Shown: piece by piece, positions 1-8,517 of the stretch
How the letters are laid out: each line of letters starts with the position of its first letter
How positions within the stretch are numbered: position 1 is the first letter of the stretch
Origin: Candidatus Zhuqueibacterota bacterium
GTDB taxonomy: Bacteria > SM23-31
Reading direction: 5' to 3'
DNA: 11,327 nt
NCBI GenBank assembly: GCA_022562855.1
Contig: JADFON010000034.1
Span: forward strand, 1-11,327
Notes under the pieces: generated by a model
Told to the model about the DNA's origin: nothing
Seen by the model: the letters and a program-made list of their open reading frames with translations, nothing else
The model's database searches: none
Position numbers and translations under genes: made by a program

Positions 1-960
1 CGAATAGAGGATAATATTGAGGACGAAATACTTAAAACATTGCAAAAAACCGGAATAAAACTGATAATTCCGATGATGATTCACGAGAAACTGAAAGGTA
101 TAGTCTGCCTTGGGGAAAAAGTATCGGGGAAGCGATTTTCAGAAGAAAATATTGAATTTTTATCAACTCTTGGTAACCTGGCAATGATTTCTCTTGAAAA
201 TGCTATGATGGTGGAGGAGATGCTTGAAAAGCAGCGTATAGAAGAGGAATTAGCGTTAGCACGAGAAATACAGCAGAATTTGTTACCCGGAGACTTCATC
301 AATATACCGGGATTCCAACTGGAAGCGGTAAACATCTCAAGTCAATCGGTGGGCGGGGATTATTACGATTTCCTGAATTTTGCAGATTCTACCTGTGGTA
401 TAGTCATTGCCGATGTGTCCGGTAAAGGAGTGCCTGCTTCACTCCTTATGGCAAATGTGCAAGCCTCGTTCCATGCCTTGTCAGAAGTGATGGTAAATCC
501 TGCAAATCTGATCGATAAAATTAATAATATAATTTATAGAAACACCTCATCTGACAAATTCATAACGTTGTTTTATTGCAGGTTATATCCGGATGAAAGA
601 AGAATTGAGTATTGCAACGCTGGGCATAATCATCCGTTCATACTCTCAAAGGACGGAACAGTTAAATATCTCGACAAAGGTGGTTTGATACTTGGAATAA
701 TGCCCGATTTGGATTATCAACTGGATTCCGTTGATTTGGAGCGTGGAGACGCATTGATAATGTATACAGACGGAGTATCGGAAGCTATGAACAAAGAAAA
801 TGAAGAATTTGGCGAGAACCGTTTGCTGGATGTTTGTCAAAAATTGCGTAATAATTCAGCGTCAACGATAAGGGACGGAATCCTTAACGCAGTAAACGAC
901 TTCAGTCAAGGCGCCCCTCAATATGACGATATTACGCTGGTTGTATTGAAAGTGGAATAG
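1..960 (+). CDS. GAF-SpoIIE/PP2C serine-threonine phosphatase, RsbU-like (5' end missing)
   Basis: The reading frame is open from the first base of the window, so the gene begins upstream; 319 residues are visible. Codons 1-60 look like the end of a GAF domain (IPMMIHEKLKGIVCLGEK, then an SEENIEFLSTLGNLAMISLEN helix). A charged helical linker follows (about 65-95), typical of the signalling helix joining GAF to phosphatase. Residues 95-319 form a complete SpoIIE-type PP2C domain. The expected metal-binding acidic residues are present: D120 and D123 in GGDYYDF, D138 in ADVSGKG, D257 in YTDGVSE and D309/D310 in DDITLVV. NAGHNHPF is also conserved. By family, such enzymes dephosphorylate phosphoserine on STAS anti-anti-sigma proteins in partner-switching pathways. 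It is the first of three tandem genes of this kind. No partner is visible, so the substrate is unknown. Confidence is high for the family and low for the exact pathway. Confidence 0.93.
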   Translation, partial: RIEDNIEDEILKTLQKTGIKLIIPMMIHEKLKGIVCLGEKVSGKRFSEENIEFLSTLGNLAMISLENAMMVEEMLEKQRIEEELALAREIQQNLLPGDFINIPGFQLEAVNISSQSVGGDYYDFLNFADSTCGIVIADVSGKGVPASLLMANVQASFHALSEVMVNPANLIDKINNIIYRNTSSDKFITLFYCRLYPDERRIEYCNAGHNHPFILSKDGTVKYLDKGGLILGIMPDLDYQLDSVDLERGDALIMYTDGVSEAMNKENEEFGENRLLDVCQKLRNNSASTIRDGILNAVNDFSQGAPQYDDITLVVLKVE

Positions 961-992
961 GCGAAAGACAATCGCTGCTTAAATCAATTCGG

Positions 993-1016
993 CGAATATG
1001 GACTGAATAATATTCG
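993..1016. repeat. 7-bp inverted repeat between phosphatase genes
   Basis: CGAATAT (993-999) and ATATTCG (1010-1016) are perfect inverted copies around a 10-base loop, within the 195-bp gap between the first two phosphatase genes. No T-run follows, so it is not a standard intrinsic terminator. It could be an operator or chance AT-rich pairing. I saw no convincing promoter boxes in the rest of this gap. Confidence 0.25.
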
Positions 1017-1155
1017 TGAAGAGGTGTTTATAACAAACTTGCTCTTAGAATTAAAATTTATCCGAGTCCAAGTTTGATTCATTATGTAATTTGCCGGCTC
1101 ATATTCTCAATGCCGGAATCCTCAATTTATTAAACCGATACATCATTATAAGAAA

Positions 1156-2883
1156 ATGAAGGATAGTTCATTCATAGCCAGGAATTGGGTTGATTCGTTA
1201 GTGAAGATACCGGCATTTCCTGATAGATGCAGCCAAATCTGCTCCTGGGTTCAGGAAGTTTATAACGCGCAGAAAGTTTTGTTGTTTTTTCATTCGGAAA
1301 AACGGTCAAGGTATACCATTCGAACGACTATTAGAATTCATAAGTCATCTTTTCGGAGACTGGATTTTCACGATGAACCGTTCATTTACGACAGAATGCA
1401 GTCCGACAAACCTCAAAAATTTGAAGGTTTACTAACGCTGAAAACATGGCCCTGGTTCAGGGAAGAATTAAAACACAACCTGAGAAATGCCGGAATGAGT
1501 TGGATTTTGCCGTTATGGTCAGGGCACGAATGTCTTGGGGGACTGGTAATAAAAATGGCTACTCCCAAAAAATCGGTTTATTCCGAAGCTCTTGGCAAGG
1601 CAACTACCGACTTTGGCCATTTGCTGGAGATTGCATTTGTAAAACAACTGCTTCTACGCGATGAATGGGAAATGAGAGTTCTCCTGGGAGTCGGAAAGCG
1701 GATAAGCGAGCTTAAAGACCTGGATTCGATACTCAAGCTCATGATTGATTCGATCAAGGAAGTTATTGATTACGATGCAGCCGGAATATTTATTTTGAGA
1801 ATGCCGGAGAAGAAGATTGAATATTCTACTCTTCGGGGATTTCCCGGAAATCTAAAAAATAAAGTGAATCTGAAAGTCGGCAAAGGAATTGTGGGCTGGG
1901 CTATCGAGAATGGGAAAGAAGTTACTGTGCCGGATGTACGGGAAAACAAAAGATATATTATGGCGCGTCGAGGAACAAAATCTTCAATTGTTGTCCCTAT
2001 CAAATTTGGAGGCACGGTGATGGGCGCCTTTGCACTCGAAAGCGACAAACTCCATTTTTTTAAGTATCATGACGTAGAATTACTCAGGGCTTTTGCCTCA
2101 CAGACAGCTATTGTATTAGAGAATTCGAAGCTTCTTAATGCGTCAATGCAGGCTGTTCAACTACAAACAGAGATAGAGATTGCTGCCGGTATTCAAAAAG
2201 CCCTGCTGCCAAAGAATATTCCTAAAATAAAGGGATATGACATAGCGGCGGTAAATCACTCCAGTCTCGCTGTCGGGGGAGACCTGTATGATTTTATTCA
2301 GATATCCGACCATGAACTTGGCGTGGCTATTGGCGACGTTTCCGGGAAGGGAATACCGGGCGCTATATTAATGGCGTCGCTTTATTCAACTTTCAGGGGT
2401 TTATACAGGAAGAGCGGACCTCCCGGCAATGTGATTAAAGAACTCAACGAATCAATATATAATCATACTGAGGCAGACAAATTTGCAACTTTTTTTTATG
2501 GAGTTTTGAACTACTCGAATGACAGTTTTACCTATTCGAATGCAGGACATAATCCTCCTATTCTGCTTAAAAGCAATGGAGAAACCCGGACTCTTTCAAA
2601 AGGAGGTTCGCTATTGGGATTTATTATCGGAAAAAATTATCTGTCGGAAACAATAAATATGCGACCGGGCGATGTTTTATTCCTCTACACGGACGGTGTT
2701 TCAGAAACATTTAACCCGAAGAACCAGGAATTTGGTGAAGACAGGATAATCGAATGTCTAAAACAATACATCAATCACTCTTCAAAACAAATTATAGATA
2801 ATGTATTGGCAAAGATCAAAAATTTTTCGAAGAAAAGTTACCAGGATGATGATATAACCATAGTCGTGGTGAAAAAAGAATAA
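1156..2883 (+). CDS. GAF-SpoIIE/PP2C serine-threonine phosphatase, RsbU-like, cytoplasmic
   Basis: This 575-residue protein has no membrane segment. Residues 1-170 are not clearly assignable; a GAF-like stretch (WILPLWSGHECLGGLVIKM) suggests a degenerate first sensor. Residues about 172-325 are a typical GAF domain, including VGKGIVGWAIENGKEV, VPDVRENKRY and SIVVPIKFGGTVMGAFALES. A helical linker leads to the SpoIIE-type PP2C domain (about 338-575). That domain has VGGDLYDF, IGDVSGKGIPGA, NAGHNPPI, YTDGVSETFN and DDDITIVVV, so all acidic metal ligands are retained. The ATG is the only usual start codon after the in-frame stop at 1087-1089; no clear Shine-Dalgarno site precedes it. The next gene begins 4 bp after its stop, which implies co-transcription and probably translational coupling. 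By family it should dephosphorylate a STAS-type anti-sigma antagonist in response to a ligand or redox cue at the GAF domain; the cue is unknown. Confidence 0.93.
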   Translation: MKDSSFIARNWVDSLVKIPAFPDRCSQICSWVQEVYNAQKVLLFFHSEKRSRYTIRTTIRIHKSSFRRLDFHDEPFIYDRMQSDKPQKFEGLLTLKTWPWFREELKHNLRNAGMSWILPLWSGHECLGGLVIKMATPKKSVYSEALGKATTDFGHLLEIAFVKQLLLRDEWEMRVLLGVGKRISELKDLDSILKLMIDSIKEVIDYDAAGIFILRMPEKKIEYSTLRGFPGNLKNKVNLKVGKGIVGWAIENGKEVTVPDVRENKRYIMARRGTKSSIVVPIKFGGTVMGAFALESDKLHFFKYHDVELLRAFASQTAIVLENSKLLNASMQAVQLQTEIEIAAGIQKALLPKNIPKIKGYDIAAVNHSSLAVGGDLYDFIQISDHELGVAIGDVSGKGIPGAILMASLYSTFRGLYRKSGPPGNVIKELNESIYNHTEADKFATFFYGVLNYSNDSFTYSNAGHNPPILLKSNGETRTLSKGGSLLGFIIGKNYLSETINMRPGDVLFLYTDGVSETFNPKNQEFGEDRIIECLKQYINHSSKQIIDNVLAKIKNFSKKSYQDDDITIVVVKKE

Positions 2884-2887
2884 TACT

Positions 2888-4939
2888 GTGGGGTCTTCAC
2901 TAAAAAATATTTTCAAGTTTCGTTTACGTACCAAGATCACTTTCCTGGTATTGTTAGTGATCCTGCTTATCTGGATAACTATGAGCGTTATTGATATGTG
3001 GTCTGATTACCTTGAGCATGAAACTAATCTACAGGTTCAAATGCAACAGGTTGCCGAAGCAATATCTCAGATTGGAAGTTCGATTGAGACACGGGCGGAC
3101 TGGGAGGTCTTTCAGAACTACATTGATGACATTCACGCCGTACTGGATAAAGTCGTTTATATTGGCGTATTCGATGCCGCTGATAACTTGCAGGTGTATT
3201 ATTTGAAGGAGGATCTGTTCGAATTAGACATTAGTGCCACTGTAACCGACTCCCTGCTCAAAGATTACGTTTTAAAGCTAAGCACTAATCCGGGCGAGAC
3301 TTTTTCGTTGATTTACGATTTTTATTTATTTTATCCTTTTTTTTCAATCGGTCTTGATAAGCTCGGAACCGTTACGCACAGCATAAGTTCGGGAAACGAG
3401 TTTTTTGGAAGGGTACAGGTCGGCTATGCAAAGAGGGAATTGAACAATGAATTAGTAACCGTTTATAAGCGAAATGTAATTATACTCATAATATTTATTG
3501 TCATCGGCTTTCTGGCGTCGCTGTTAATGAGCTATCGCCTGACCAAGCCGCTTGAGCGCCTCAGTACCGCAATGGAGACTATTCCTCACGGTAATATGGA
3601 CACAATCGTTGAATCTCACACCTCGGATGAGATAGGGTCTCTTGCACGGTCGTTCAATTATATGGTAAGGGAACTTCGCGAAAACAATTTTTTTGACAGG
3701 TTTGAGAGGGATTTAAGAAAAGTTTTTACGCTTGAAAAAATATTCGCGACACTTCTTGGAAGATTAGAATCTCTATATGGCATCAATAAAGGGGCTCTCT
3801 TTATCAAAAGCACTCAAAACGACGAGTATGTTGGAGTGTATCAACAAAATTTTGATGTCGATTTTCCTGCTGATTTTCACTTCTCAATGGAAAAATCTCT
3901 TGAAAACCACTTGAAAAGAGACGAAATTTGCTTTTCTCTTGAAGGACTCGAAATAATTTCTAACGAGATTCCTACGCTCAGGGCTCCATTCGCCCTTGCC
4001 GGGAAAAATTCAATTCACTGGACAGTGTTTCTCAAACGTCAGGATAAATGTTTCGGTGTTATTTATTTCGGGAAAGATATAGATTACCAAAGTGTCGATA
4101 TTGAGGAAAAGAAATATATTGTTAACCTTGTCAATCATACGCTTCTGCCGTTTGAAGTTGCATTGTTGCATGCTGATCTGACGGAACAGGAACGACTGAA
4201 AAAAGAGTTTGAAATCGCAAGATTTGTCCAATCGAATCTGCTTCCGCAGAGTATGCCCGATTTTGAAGGATACGACATTTTCGGTCTTTGTCTGCCTGCC
4301 AGGGAAGTCGGGGGTGATTATTTCGATTATGTACCTCTCAGCGAAAACAAATTGGGAATAGTTATCGCAGACGTTGCCGGTAAAAGCACCTCAGCCGCAT
4401 TCTATATGGCAGAAATTAAGGGGATGATTGTCTCGCTTTCAACGCTTTACCATTCTCCAAAAGAGTTGTTGATAGTTCTGAATACCCGTATGTTCCTGAA
4501 TGCAGACAGAAAAGTTTTTGCATCGATGATCTATGGAGTGCTCGATAAGAAATCAAATAGTTTTACATTCGCCAGGGCAGGGCACAATCCATTGTTGGTC
4601 AAGCAGGATTCTAAGAACCTTGTTACATACTTGACCCCCGACGGTCTGGGGCTTGGTCTTGACCGTGGAAAGATATTTGATGAGTTAATTACTGAAGAAA
4701 AGGTGAAAATGAAGGAAGGCGACACGTTGTTGCTTTACACCGATGGTGTAGTCGAATCGATGAACAAGAAACAAATTGAGTTTGGTGAAGAAAGGCTGCA
4801 AAATATCGTATTACGACAGGATGAAATATCCTCCGAGACCGGCTGTCAAGAGATACTAAAAGGACTTAAAGCTTATTCTTCCGGTACAGAGCAATTTGAT
4901 GATATTACCATGATAATGATAAAAAGAGAAAAGAAATAA
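2888..4939 (+). CDS. Membrane-anchored HAMP-SpoIIE/PP2C phosphatase with periplasmic sensor
   Basis: The order of parts in this 683-residue protein is: basic N-terminus, TM1 (about 17-35), periplasmic domain (about 36-193), TM2 (about 195-215), HAMP domain (about 213-268, with TKPLERLSTAMETI and DEIGSLARSFNYMV), a GAF-like region (about 275-430) and a SpoIIE-type PP2C domain (about 440-683). The periplasmic part contains VYIGVFDAADNLQVYYL, which suggests a Cache/PAS-like fold (inference). The phosphatase keeps VGGDYFDY, RAGHNPLL, YTDGVVESMN and FDDITMIMI. The usual DVSGKG motif reads DVAGKS; the metal-ligand Asp is kept but the loop differs from both neighbours. The start is GTG, 4 bp after the preceding stop. 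An AAAAAAGAA tract ahead is only a weak ribosome-binding site. It probably signals an extracytoplasmic stimulus to a cytoplasmic STAS substrate. It is the last gene of the plus-strand unit. Confidence 0.92.
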   Translation: MGSSLKNIFKFRLRTKITFLVLLVILLIWITMSVIDMWSDYLEHETNLQVQMQQVAEAISQIGSSIETRADWEVFQNYIDDIHAVLDKVVYIGVFDAADNLQVYYLKEDLFELDISATVTDSLLKDYVLKLSTNPGETFSLIYDFYLFYPFFSIGLDKLGTVTHSISSGNEFFGRVQVGYAKRELNNELVTVYKRNVIILIIFIVIGFLASLLMSYRLTKPLERLSTAMETIPHGNMDTIVESHTSDEIGSLARSFNYMVRELRENNFFDRFERDLRKVFTLEKIFATLLGRLESLYGINKGALFIKSTQNDEYVGVYQQNFDVDFPADFHFSMEKSLENHLKRDEICFSLEGLEIISNEIPTLRAPFALAGKNSIHWTVFLKRQDKCFGVIYFGKDIDYQSVDIEEKKYIVNLVNHTLLPFEVALLHADLTEQERLKKEFEIARFVQSNLLPQSMPDFEGYDIFGLCLPAREVGGDYFDYVPLSENKLGIVIADVAGKSTSAAFYMAEIKGMIVSLSTLYHSPKELLIVLNTRMFLNADRKVFASMIYGVLDKKSNSFTFARAGHNPLLVKQDSKNLVTYLTPDGLGLGLDRGKIFDELITEEKVKMKEGDTLLLYTDGVVESMNKKQIEFGEERLQNIVLRQDEISSETGCQEILKGLKAYSSGTEQFDDITMIMIKREKK

Positions 4940-5038
4940 AAACTGATATTGTGGTATTTATCGTATTTGGATTAAAGAACAAGATTTAAATAATTTTAAA
5001 GAAGTAGAATGATCCTTTATGGATTTGGTATAAAAGAA
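4940..5038. other. Short convergent intergenic gap without a clear terminator
   Basis: This 99-bp AT-rich gap separates two convergent transcription units. It holds only weak pairings: AAGTAG (5002-5007) with CTACTT (5039-5044), enclosing ATCC/GGAT (5012-5015 with 5021-5024), plus a TTTAAA/TTTAAA-type palindrome near 4985-5000. There is no GC-rich stem followed by a T-run on either strand, so no intrinsic terminator can be supported. Confidence 0.4.
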
Positions 5039-7741
5039 CTACTTTGATCGCATTTCCTGCAGTTTGGTGAGGGCGCTTGTGTCGGTGGGAAATATTTCAA
5101 TCCACTGTTCAAGATATTCCGCCGCTTTATCGTATTGTCGAGTAACTTCGTAAATGCTTATCAATGCGCTGAACGCCCGGTTGTCCCGGTTGTTGCGTTC
5201 CCATAGCTGCCGGTAGGCTTTTTCCGCATTGACCGTATCCGAGAAGGTCGAGAACAGTAATACCGCGTAGTTATGTTGAATGTCCGGGGAAATCGGCGGC
5301 TCCCAATCAAGCATATCAAGAATTCTTGTATGGTATTCTTCCTGCTTTCCGGCTACGGAATAAAATCTGCCAATATTATCAAGAAGAACCTGGTCTTTTA
5401 TCATCCTGAAATCGGGCACGTTTTTCTGCATGCTGTCAAGCACTCTTATTGCTTCCGTCTGGTTGCCGGAGTTCAGATATTGTTGTGCAAAACGGAGGAA
5501 TCCCTGGCGGTAGTTGTACAAAAGACGTAGCGTACCAAAATCTAAATAAACGTCCGGGTCGTTTAGCCCCCTGTATTGAAATACTTCCATTAAGTTCTTA
5601 CCAAGCTTATCCTGCAGAAGGGGGGCGTTTTCTACGGGGGTGATTCTCCAGGCTAAGCCGTCTAACCGGAAATATTTGTCGAATCCGGCATAAAACGCTG
5701 GACTCACCGTAATGGCAAAATAGACCGGTCTCTGCCATTGATTGTTACTGATTAAATGGTAGATCATCAGGTCCTGTACTTTCAAGGCTGTCTGGTCGCC
5801 GACTTGTATCGTATGATTCGCCTGAACAGAAATAGAGTTTACAGTATCATATTGCGGAGGAACCGTCTGACCGTATTCTTGAAAATGCGCTTCATATACA
5901 GACCGGGGAACCGGGATCTTAATTACCTGTGACTCCCAGGCTACCGGACCCAACTGACTTATCTGTGCATCTGTGAGCGCTATGTTGAGCTTTGGTTCGT
6001 AATTTTTTAACTGGTTAACGTACCAGGTTGTATTCAAAAGGCTCAGGTTAACGATTTTGACGTCCTTCCTGATACCTTCCACTTCCTGGATGTACCAGAG
6101 CGGAAAAGTGTCATTATCCCCGTTTGTAAATATAATTGCGTTTGGTTCGCACGACATAAGAATGTTATATGAATAATCCCAGGGCACATAATTTCCCGTT
6201 CTGTCGTGGGAATCGTAATTGTGATTGAATTGATTCCACGGTCCAGCCATTACAAGCACGACCGCTATAAAACCTGTTAAAGTTTTCTGGAATTTCCCGT
6301 CGCTAAATATCTGTTTTATCTTTGAGAGAATCGCCAATGCTCCCAATCCTATCCAAATTGCAAACACAAAGAAGCTGCCGACATACACATAATCTCTTTC
6401 ACGGGGTTGAGGATTCGCCTGGTTTAAATAAATTACGAGAAGTAATCCGCCTGTAAAAAAGAACGCAAAGATGGCAAACGATTTTTTCCAGTCTTTCACA
6501 CTGTGATAAAACAATCCGATCATTCCTATTATAAACGGAAGACCTTTCAGACCGATAAATGAAAAACTCTCCAGGATAAATCCCCTTCCACCTCCGGCGA
6601 ACGTCAGACCTTTTCCTATGAAATTCCAGCTAAAGTAGCGTAGATACATATACTTAATCTGGTAATCCCAGAATGGCGCAGCCCTGTCGAATGTTGTAGA
6701 CAAAAGACTCGTAGTACCATATTGTTCCCGGTTGAGATAATAGAGCATCCCAAGAGATGAAGGATCGTTCTCGTTGATAAGCGGTTCCATTGCCGAACGG
6801 ATGCTTATCATGAAATACGTTGACCGTCCGATGGCAACTATTACAAAAATCATTGCAGTTGTGATAAACATCCCGGTTAACAGCGACTGCCAATGCAAAG
6901 GAGTGTTCGGTCTATATTGCAGTATTAAAAAACCTGCTCCGATAGCGACCACAAAGAAAAGACCGAAAATTGTGATCGTTCCCGAAATTCCCAAAAATAC
7001 AGTAGGATCGACGCTTGACAGATATTCAATTCCAATTATTACAACAGTCAAAAACGCTGCAACAATAGCTGATAATGGTGCAAGAAGTTTGTTCAGGATT
7101 ATTTGGGGTTTGTTAAAGAATATAATTAAAATCACGGTCGGAACAACGAGCAGATTCAATAAATGAACGCCGTAGGACAAGCCGATCAAATATACAATAA
7201 GCAGAAGATTTTTAACCGATGACAGGTCTTCACGTGTTTCAAACCACCTGAGTGCAAGCCAGAGAGTCGCCGCGGTAAAAAGCGTACTGAGGGCATACAC
7301 TTCGGCTTCAACAGCATTGAACCAGAATGTGTCGGAAAATGCATACGTTAACGCGCCAATCGAGGCGGCGCCATATATTATGAATTTGTCAAAGCGGTTT
7401 TCCGGTCTTCCCCGGAAACTTCTCACCAGTTGTATGATAATGAGATAGAGCAGCAGAATGGTTAGTGCGCTTGCGATAACGGATATGATATTTACTTTGA
7501 GACCGATATCTTCCGGAAATGGTAGAAAGGTAAAAAGCCTTCCGAGCAGCAGAAAAAACGGCGCTCCCGGCGGATGGGGAACACCAAGTATGTATGAGCT
7601 GGCAATAAATTCACCGCAATCCCAGAAAGAGACCGTCGGAGCAACAGTGTCTAAATATACTCCGAGAGACAAAAGGAAAGTAAATGCGCCTACTAATGAA
7701 AGTTCCGGGTCCCGGGTAAAAAACGATTTCAATTTTCCCAA
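5039..7741 (-). CDS. DUF2723 family GT-C-like integral membrane protein with C-terminal TPR region
   Basis: This 900-residue protein has a hydrophobic N-terminal half with roughly a dozen membrane segments and a long soluble C-terminal half. Family hallmarks are SFWDCGEF (38-45) and HPPGAP (56-61) after TM1, and the NGDNDTFPLWYIQEVEG motif near residues 540-556. D41 and E44 sit in the first outside loop, where GT-C glycosyltransferases carry catalytic acidic residues; catalysis itself is inferred. The last 130 residues have TPR-like helical repeats (for example AFSALISIYEVTRQYDKAAEYLEQWIEIFP). DUF2723 proteins are widespread in Bacteroidota-type bacteria and are thought to transfer sugars from lipid-linked donors. 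The start appears to be TTG at 7739-7741: an in-frame stop lies at 7748-7750, no ATG occurs before the family motifs, and GGGAG lies 11 bases upstream. A second in-frame TTG lies three codons later. It is probably co-transcribed with the sigma and anti-sigma genes. Confidence 0.9.
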   Translation of the reverse strand: MGKLKSFFTRDPELSLVGAFTFLLSLGVYLDTVAPTVSFWDCGEFIASSYILGVPHPPGAPFFLLLGRLFTFLPFPEDIGLKVNIISVIASALTILLLYLIIIQLVRSFRGRPENRFDKFIIYGAASIGALTYAFSDTFWFNAVEAEVYALSTLFTAATLWLALRWFETREDLSSVKNLLLIVYLIGLSYGVHLLNLLVVPTVILIIFFNKPQIILNKLLAPLSAIVAAFLTVVIIGIEYLSSVDPTVFLGISGTITIFGLFFVVAIGAGFLILQYRPNTPLHWQSLLTGMFITTAMIFVIVAIGRSTYFMISIRSAMEPLINENDPSSLGMLYYLNREQYGTTSLLSTTFDRAAPFWDYQIKYMYLRYFSWNFIGKGLTFAGGGRGFILESFSFIGLKGLPFIIGMIGLFYHSVKDWKKSFAIFAFFFTGGLLLVIYLNQANPQPRERDYVYVGSFFVFAIWIGLGALAILSKIKQIFSDGKFQKTLTGFIAVVLVMAGPWNQFNHNYDSHDRTGNYVPWDYSYNILMSCEPNAIIFTNGDNDTFPLWYIQEVEGIRKDVKIVNLSLLNTTWYVNQLKNYEPKLNIALTDAQISQLGPVAWESQVIKIPVPRSVYEAHFQEYGQTVPPQYDTVNSISVQANHTIQVGDQTALKVQDLMIYHLISNNQWQRPVYFAITVSPAFYAGFDKYFRLDGLAWRITPVENAPLLQDKLGKNLMEVFQYRGLNDPDVYLDFGTLRLLYNYRQGFLRFAQQYLNSGNQTEAIRVLDSMQKNVPDFRMIKDQVLLDNIGRFYSVAGKQEEYHTRILDMLDWEPPISPDIQHNYAVLLFSTFSDTVNAEKAYRQLWERNNRDNRAFSALISIYEVTRQYDKAAEYLEQWIEIFPTDTSALTKLQEMRSK

Positions 7742-7752
7742 ATTTATTTATT

Positions 7753-7757
7753 CTCCC
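7753..7757 (-). promoter_or_regulatory. Ribosome-binding site that fixes the TTG start of the DUF2723 gene
   Basis: Read on the minus strand this is GGGAG, 11 bases ahead of the TTG. It is partly covered by a small hairpin, CCAAA (7756-7760) with TTTGG (7767-7771) around a 6-base loop. That pairing uses two bases of the ribosome-binding site and could modestly limit its access. Confidence 0.55.
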
Positions 7758-7801
7758 AAATCATACTTTGGTTTGAAAAATTCGATTCACGTTTTCTTCC
7801 C

Positions 7802-8515
7802 TCAGGCAATTAATACCGGTTTTTGCCGGTAGAATTGCGGAGTCGGTGATATACTTTTGGACGCGTCCGAAATAAGTTTACCCCTGCTGCGAGAAGCAGA
7901 ACCTGCTTCCACGGATGTGGAAGAAATTATCCTGTTCATCAATGCGTAGGGGGAAAGCATATCTGCGGAAAAGAAATAGAATTTTGATTGAATATCAGGT
8001 GACGCGATTTTAATGCTGCGGTGGAAAAGTAGAAAATTACTGAGAAAGGCAAGAGAGTCACGCATTGGAGCGCTTGTCGACATAGCTCCTGCAGTTACAA
8101 TAGTATCTCCGGCCCAGAATTCCTGATCGTTCATTTCATAGTAGGGCATCGATATTGTCGAAACCGGATCGATAATCATATAATTATAAAAGAACAATAC
8201 TGCAACTACACTCAAAGCCATAGACATTAATTGTTTGTAGGGTTCCTTCGGATTCGATTTTCTTATTGCGGCAGTTTCTATTTTGCCAAATATGCGGTTT
8301 TTCAAGGCAAAATAAGTGTTGCTCGAAACGTGCGGCATTTCGACTTCTCGAATAGTATTGAATGAGTTAACCATGAATTCCAGCTCAACGCTGCAGGAAT
8401 CACATTCTCGAATGTGATTGTCAAGATCCGCCGTTTCTTCGAGGGACAATTCCTCAAGAAGAAAATCAATAAGTAATTCCCGTGAAATACCACAATTTTT
8501 ATTATTTGTCGACAT
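7802..8515 (-). CDS. Zinc-finger-type membrane anti-sigma factor
   Basis: This 237-residue protein begins 2 bp after the stop of the ECF sigma gene, the usual arrangement for a sigma/anti-sigma pair. The N-terminus carries the ZAS signature: H34-x3-C38-x2-C41 within DNHIRECDSCSVEL, with C8 as a possible fourth ligand. Leucine-rich acidic helices before it (LLIDFLLEELSLEET) fit the sigma-binding fold. One membrane segment lies at about 95-115, so the N-terminus should be cytoplasmic and the remaining 120 residues periplasmic. The periplasmic part has no recognisable domain; it ends in a Ser-rich, Arg-containing stretch (SRSRGKLISDASKSISP). By family it should hold the sigma factor inactive until an envelope or redox signal releases it. 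A strong hairpin overlaps its final codons. Confidence 0.85.
   Translation of the reverse strand: MSTNNKNCGISRELLIDFLLEELSLEETADLDNHIRECDSCSVELEFMVNSFNTIREVEMPHVSSNTYFALKNRIFGKIETAAIRKSNPKEPYKQLMSMALSVVAVLFFYNYMIIDPVSTISMPYYEMNDQEFWAGDTIVTAGAMSTSAPMRDSLAFLSNFLLFHRSIKIASPDIQSKFYFFSADMLSPYALMNRIISSTSVEAGSASRSRGKLISDASKSISPTPQFYRQKPVLIA
7806..7838 (-). repeat. Strong hairpin over the last codons of the anti-sigma gene
   Basis: GCAATT (7806-7811) pairs with AATTGC (7833-7838), and TACCGG (7814-7819) pairs with CCGGTA (7826-7831). This makes a 12-bp stem with one small internal loop and a 6-base apical loop. It covers the last 11 sense codons, starting 2 bases from the stop codon, and precedes the DUF2723 gene. 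No T-run follows on either strand, so it looks more like an mRNA processing or stability element, or a partial attenuator, than a terminator. Confidence 0.55.
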
Positions 8516-8517
8516 AA

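Noticed and set aside
4940-5044. Possible bidirectional terminator between the convergent units
   Set aside because: Only 4-6 bp AT-rich stems with long loops and no T-run; not enough to call a terminator.
6774-7166. Plus-strand open frame of 130 codons antisense to the DUF2723 gene
   Set aside because: It lies wholly inside a well-supported membrane protein gene on the other strand, and its residues look like antisense of hydrophobic codons. There is no independent evidence for it.
7458-7832. Plus-strand open frame of 124 codons over the DUF2723 5' end
   Set aside because: It is antisense to the strongly conserved N-terminal motifs and has no domain or ribosome-binding site of its own.
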